This document shows, piece by piece, positions 6,087 through 8,336 of a stretch of DNA of 8,336 nt. The stretch's first letter is position 1; each line of letters starts with the position of its first letter. The notes under the pieces were generated by a model. That model saw only the letters and a list, made by a program, of their open reading frames with translations, ran no database searches and was not told the origin of the DNA. Origin of the DNA: an uncultured bacterium (GTDB taxonomy: Bacteria > Cyanobacteriota > Vampirovibrionia > Gastranaerophilales > Gastranaerophilaceae); the NCBI GenBank assembly GCA_902772945.1, contig CACYCU010000054.1, positions 1-8,336 of the forward strand. Direction: 5' to 3'. The position numbers were made by a program, and so were the translations under genes.

Positions 6087-6875
6087 TTATTTGTGATATA
6101 CAGGATGAGTTGCCCAATTTAATTTTGTTCTTAATACAGAATAAAAATCGACATCTTTCAATAGTACAAGTTTTGCACAATAATCAGATTTTTGTATAGT
6201 AATGCCCCCGTTTGTTTCATAAAACTCCTGCCCGTCCGCAGAAACTAACGAAGATTCCTCTGTATAAACAGTAAATATTTCGCTATCCGGAACGACGATT
6301 GGACGTGCTGTCAGAGTATGCGGACAAATAGGAACTACCACAAAAGCATTAAGTGATGGTGTTAAAACCGGTCCGCCTGCTGAAAGCCCATATGCGGTAG
6401 AACCAGTTGGGGTAGAAATTATTATACCGTCTGCAAGATAATCACAAACAAACTTATCATTTATTTTTAATGAAAATTTTGAAGTTCGGCCTGAATCGCA
6501 TCCCTTTATGACAAAATCATTCAATGCAGTATATTGACCACTTTTCAGCATTATTCTATCTTCAATTATATATTCATCATTCAAAATTCTATCTACTGCA
6601 ATTTTTAAATTTTCTTTGGATGACTGTGACAAAAAACCCAATCTGCCAAGGTTTATACCAAAAACAGGAGTTTGTGATTTTGCATAAAACCTTGCAGCTT
6701 TTAATATAGTACCGTCACCGCCTATTACAAATATAAAATCATAGCCGTATTTTAATTTGTCAATACAGATAACATCAACTGCAATATTTTTTTGACTTAA
6801 ATATTTGAAAAGTTCATCCTTTACAGCTATTGAATTTTCGATTTCCTGATTATAACAAATAGCAAAATTTTTCAT
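6087..6875 (-). CDS. nadK: NAD kinase
   Basis: Phosphorylates NAD to NADP in the cytoplasm, the only route to NADP in most bacteria. It has 262 aa from MKNFAICYNQ, the compact form of the family. Motifs: GGDGT (52-56, phosphate-binding catalytic Asp), the LND segment (118-120), LADGIIISTPTGSTAYGL (147-164) with AGGPVLTP, and PICPHTLTARPIVVP (182-196). The NAD-contacting acidic residue after Asn is Asp here where many relatives have Glu. A longer frame begins at 6947, but its first codons are the sepF terminator hairpin, so Met at 6875 is preferred; it also matches the normal family start. There is no Shine-Dalgarno; a -10 box lies 6 nt upstream, suggesting a leaderless transcript. The next gene downstream is ftsZ, 130 bp away with no clear terminator between, so read-through into ftsZ is possible. 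Confidence 0.95.
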   Translation of the reverse strand: MKNFAICYNQEIENSIAVKDELFKYLSQKNIAVDVICIDKLKYGYDFIFVIGGDGTILKAARFYAKSQTPVFGINLGRLGFLSQSSKENLKIAVDRILNDEYIIEDRIMLKSGQYTALNDFVIKGCDSGRTSKFSLKINDKFVCDYLADGIIISTPTGSTAYGLSAGGPVLTPSLNAFVVVPICPHTLTARPIVVPDSEIFTVYTEESSLVSADGQEFYETNGGITIQKSDYCAKLVLLKDVDFYSVLRTKLNWATHPVYHK

Positions 6876-6881
6876 AAAGGG

Positions 6882-6910
6882 ATAATAAAACAAAAAATTT
6901 AGGATAGCAA
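6882..6910 (-). promoter_or_regulatory. nadK promoter, leaderless type
   Basis: On the minus strand TTGCTA (6905-6910), a 17-bp spacer and TATTAT (6882-6887) stand exactly 6 nt (CCCTTT) before the nadK ATG. The expected start of transcription is the A of the ATG. It lies just after the sepF terminator, which agrees with a separate transcript. The hexamers match consensus 4/6 and 5/6. Confidence 0.55.
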
Positions 6911-6921
6911 TTATTAAAAAT

Positions 6922-6945
6922 AAAAAGGGACACAAACCGTGCCCC
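6922..6945 (-). terminator. Intrinsic terminator of the yggS-sepF unit
   Basis: On the minus strand GGGGCAC, loop GGTTT, GTGTCCC form a 7-bp stem with one G-T wobble, followed by TTTTTATTTTT. It begins 27 nt after the sepF stop codon and closes the yggS-sepF transcript. Confidence 0.85.
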
Positions 6946-6972
6946 ATATATATTCAACTATCTCTCTCATCC

Positions 6973-7482
6973 TTATTGAATCATTGTAGAAGGTGCTCTC
7001 CACAAAGAATCGTTAAATTTGTTTTGGTTAGCAGTAACATCAACAGACAAAGTTACATTGCTCGGAGTAAATACAAATACTAAATCACCGACTTTTTGAG
7101 GTTTGCCATCCAACGCATGAGCTGCACCGCATACAAAATCAATAGTTCTTTGTGATTGTTCTTTGTCTAAAAGATGAAGATTCAAAACTATTGTTTTTCT
7201 GTCTCTTACATATTGAACAATTGTTGCTGCATCTTCAAAAGAACGAGGTTCTACAACCTTTACTTCCATTCCTCTAAAACCGGGGTGGCTTACAACTTTA
7301 ATTTCATTAGATTTATCGTTTGTAGGATGATATGTATAAGCAGGATCTATAGCCAAATTATCTTCTACCGGATAATCCTCCTCTACATCTTGTCCCATTT
7401 CATCAAAAATTGTTTCTCTTGGTTCAAAGCCCTTTACTAAAAAATCTACTACTGATTTGATTTTGTCTGTTACTACTGCCAC
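6973..7482 (-). CDS. sepF: Cell division protein SepF
   Basis: Membrane tether and organiser of the Z-ring; it binds the FtsZ C-terminal peptide and forms arcs on the inner membrane. In Cyanobacteria and Gram-positives it takes over work done by FtsA or ZipA elsewhere. It has 169 aa. Residues 1-19 (MAVVTDKIKSVVDFLVKGF) form an amphipathic membrane-targeting helix; an acidic linker of about 45 residues follows (Asp/Glu/Pro-rich); the SepF fold covers about 72-150, with VLNLHLLDKEQSQRTIDFV (99-117), the conserved GAAHALDGKPQKVG and FVFTPSNV. The start is GTG (7482), set by GGAGGA lying inside the last codons of yggS, with only 2 nt between the yggS stop and this start. That implies coupled translation with yggS. 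ftsZ is on the same strand but separated by nadK and a terminator. Confidence 0.95.
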   Translation of the reverse strand: MAVVTDKIKSVVDFLVKGFEPRETIFDEMGQDVEEDYPVEDNLAIDPAYTYHPTNDKSNEIKVVSHPGFRGMEVKVVEPRSFEDAATIVQYVRDRKTIVLNLHLLDKEQSQRTIDFVCGAAHALDGKPQKVGDLVFVFTPSNVTLSVDVTANQNKFNDSLWRAPSTMIQ

Positions 7483-7484
7483 CG

Positions 7485-8150
7485 TTATTCCTCCGTTTTA
7501 AATAATTTTCTACCAATCCTCAACATAGTCGCCCCGTGCCTTGCTGCCACAACATAATCCTGACTCATACCCATGGAAAGCTCAGGTAAACTGTAATCAA
7601 ATTCTTTTTCTAACTCTTGCTTTGTTTGAAAAACATTTTCGTACAAAACATCAAGTTTGTTCTCTGCAAAACCCAAAGGAGCCATACTCATCAAACCCAA
7701 AATTTTTACATTCTTTAAGAATCTTATTTCACCAAAAGCCTTAAAAATATTTTCTTTAGAAAAACCATATTTTTGTTCTTCATTTGCAAAGTTTACTTCT
7801 AAAAAAACATTTTGGATTTTCCCGATTTTTTGAGCTTCTTCGGAGATTATCTCCGCCAGTTTTAATGAATCTACAGAATGAATATAATCAAAATTACTTA
7901 CAACTTTTTTCACCTTATTTGACTGAAGATGTCCAATAAAATGAAATTTAGAATTGCTTCTGATATCGCAAGAAAGTTTGTTTATCTTTTCTATAGCCTC
8001 AATCACTCTGGATTCTGCAAAATCTCTTAGTCCTGCATTATATGCTTCAACTATTGCCCTCTCATCAAAGTATTTTGTGACTGCGATTATATTTGGTTTA
8101 TAAGGTGCGATGTCTTCTCGTATTTGTAAAAGATTTTTCTCTAAGCCCAT
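7485..8150 (-). CDS. yggS: YggS/PROSC family pyridoxal phosphate homeostasis protein
   Basis: Single-domain PLP-binding protein of 221 aa with the alanine-racemase N-terminal TIM-barrel fold. It has no known enzyme activity; it buffers and delivers pyridoxal phosphate. Seen: the PLP lysine in IIAVTKYF (K26), FAESRVIEA (44-52, the place of the FGENxVQE motif), FHFIGHLQSNKVK (69-81), LGLMSMAP (151-158) and the phosphate-binding end LSMGMSQDY...HGATMLRIG. The start ATG at 8150 has AGGGGT 5 nt before it. It is the first gene of a two-gene transcript with sepF, the same pairing as ylmE-ylmF next to ftsZ in Bacillus and as seen in Cyanobacteria. A link between PLP balance and division has been suggested by such synteny but is not shown by this sequence. 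Confidence 0.95.
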   Translation of the reverse strand: MGLEKNLLQIREDIAPYKPNIIAVTKYFDERAIVEAYNAGLRDFAESRVIEAIEKINKLSCDIRSNSKFHFIGHLQSNKVKKVVSNFDYIHSVDSLKLAEIISEEAQKIGKIQNVFLEVNFANEEQKYGFSKENIFKAFGEIRFLKNVKILGLMSMAPLGFAENKLDVLYENVFQTKQELEKEFDYSLPELSMGMSQDYVVAARHGATMLRIGRKLFKTEE

Positions 8151-8178
8151 ATTTACCCCTACAAGAAGTTATAGACTA

Positions 8179-8207
8179 ATTGTACTCTATACAACATTTG
8201 CGGACAA
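8179..8207 (-). promoter_or_regulatory. Candidate promoter of yggS-sepF
   Basis: On the minus strand TTGTCC (8202-8207, 4/6), a 17-bp spacer and TACAAT (8179-8184, 5/6). It would give a leader of about 23 nt containing the AGGGG Shine-Dalgarno. An overlapping alternative -10, TATAAC, lies about 12 bp closer to the gene but has a poor -35 spacing. Confidence 0.5.
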
Positions 8208-8247
8208 CTTTTTTATTTTTTAGCCATACCCTGTTTTAATTTTCTCC

Positions 8248-8276
8248 CCAAAACCATGATAATGACATGGTTTCAG
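8248..8276 (-). repeat. Inverted repeat upstream of yggS
   Basis: AAACCATG and CATGGTTT form a perfect 8-bp inverted repeat with a 7-nt loop; as minus-strand RNA the stem extends to 11 bp with two G-U pairs. No T-run follows, so it is not a standard terminator of an upstream gene. It lies about 40 bp upstream of the candidate yggS promoter and could be an operator. It is in the roughly 185 bp at the window end that hold no recognisable gene. Confidence 0.45.
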
Positions 8277-8336
8277 CCCTTTTTACATTTCTTTAAGTTT
8301 GGTTAATATTTTGTAATATTGTCCGTTTCGAACCAT

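Noticed and set aside
6876..6947. A 24-residue hydrophobic N-terminal extension of NadK, looking like a signal or membrane segment
   Set aside because: Its codons overlap the sepF terminator hairpin and T-run and the nadK promoter, which explains the Phe/Leu-rich translation. NAD kinases normally start at the MKNFAI-like position.
8283..8336. A 17-codon minus-strand frame open to the window edge (ATG GTT CGA ... TAA)
   Set aside because: It could be the C-terminus of a gene outside the window, but it is too short to judge and the other two frames also close quickly.
8320..8336. GGTTCGAA at the window edge, resembling a tRNA T-loop
   Set aside because: The flanking bases do not form a T-stem on either strand, and no acceptor stem or CCA end is visible.
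1..8336. Mobile elements, CRISPR arrays, toxin-antitoxin or defence systems
   Set aside because: No transposase, integrase, spaced repeat array, or defence-type domain is seen; gene content and composition are uniform and housekeeping in type.

Overview
The window reads as an ordinary chromosomal housekeeping segment of a low-GC bacterium. Protein character suggests a non-photosynthetic relative of Cyanobacteria, such as a gut Melainabacteria/Vampirovibrionia (Gastranaerophilales) lineage. The reasons are a cyanobacteria-like FtsZ (GVEFWLMNTD motif), a SepF with the DKEQSQRTIDFV core, a YggS/SepF pair, and AT-rich intergenic DNA. This is inference from motif resemblance; low-GC Firmicutes or another AT-rich gut lineage cannot be excluded without a search.

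Plus strand, 1-2533: the 3' end of an ATP synthase operon. It holds atpD (F1 beta, cut by the window start) and atpC (F1 epsilon), followed without a gap by two short CHR-domain membrane proteins (chromate-transporter family), joined by ATGA-type stop/start overlaps. The last gene runs 33 bp into the convergent comM, and no intrinsic terminator is visible there.

Minus strand, 8336-2501, read right to left: a complete two-gene unit yggS-sepF with a promoter and a terminator; nadK with its own promoter placed so that the transcript would begin at the start codon; ftsZ, GTG-started and followed by a strong terminator; a small orphan gene of unknown function (95 aa) with a near-consensus sigma-70 promoter, a structured leader, a strong Shine-Dalgarno and its own terminator; and comM/yifB, whose -10 box also sits exactly 6 nt from the ATG and which has no Shine-Dalgarno.

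Functionally, the right part groups Z-ring components (FtsZ and its membrane tether SepF) with PLP homeostasis (YggS) and NADP supply (NadK), while the left part couples the F1 catalytic subunits to a putative anion transporter. I see no mobile element, CRISPR array, tRNA or rRNA. I also see no clear new multi-gene system. The points most worth a second look are the two matching leaderless-type starts, the orphan small gene with dedicated expression signals, and the atpDC-chrA-chrA arrangement.
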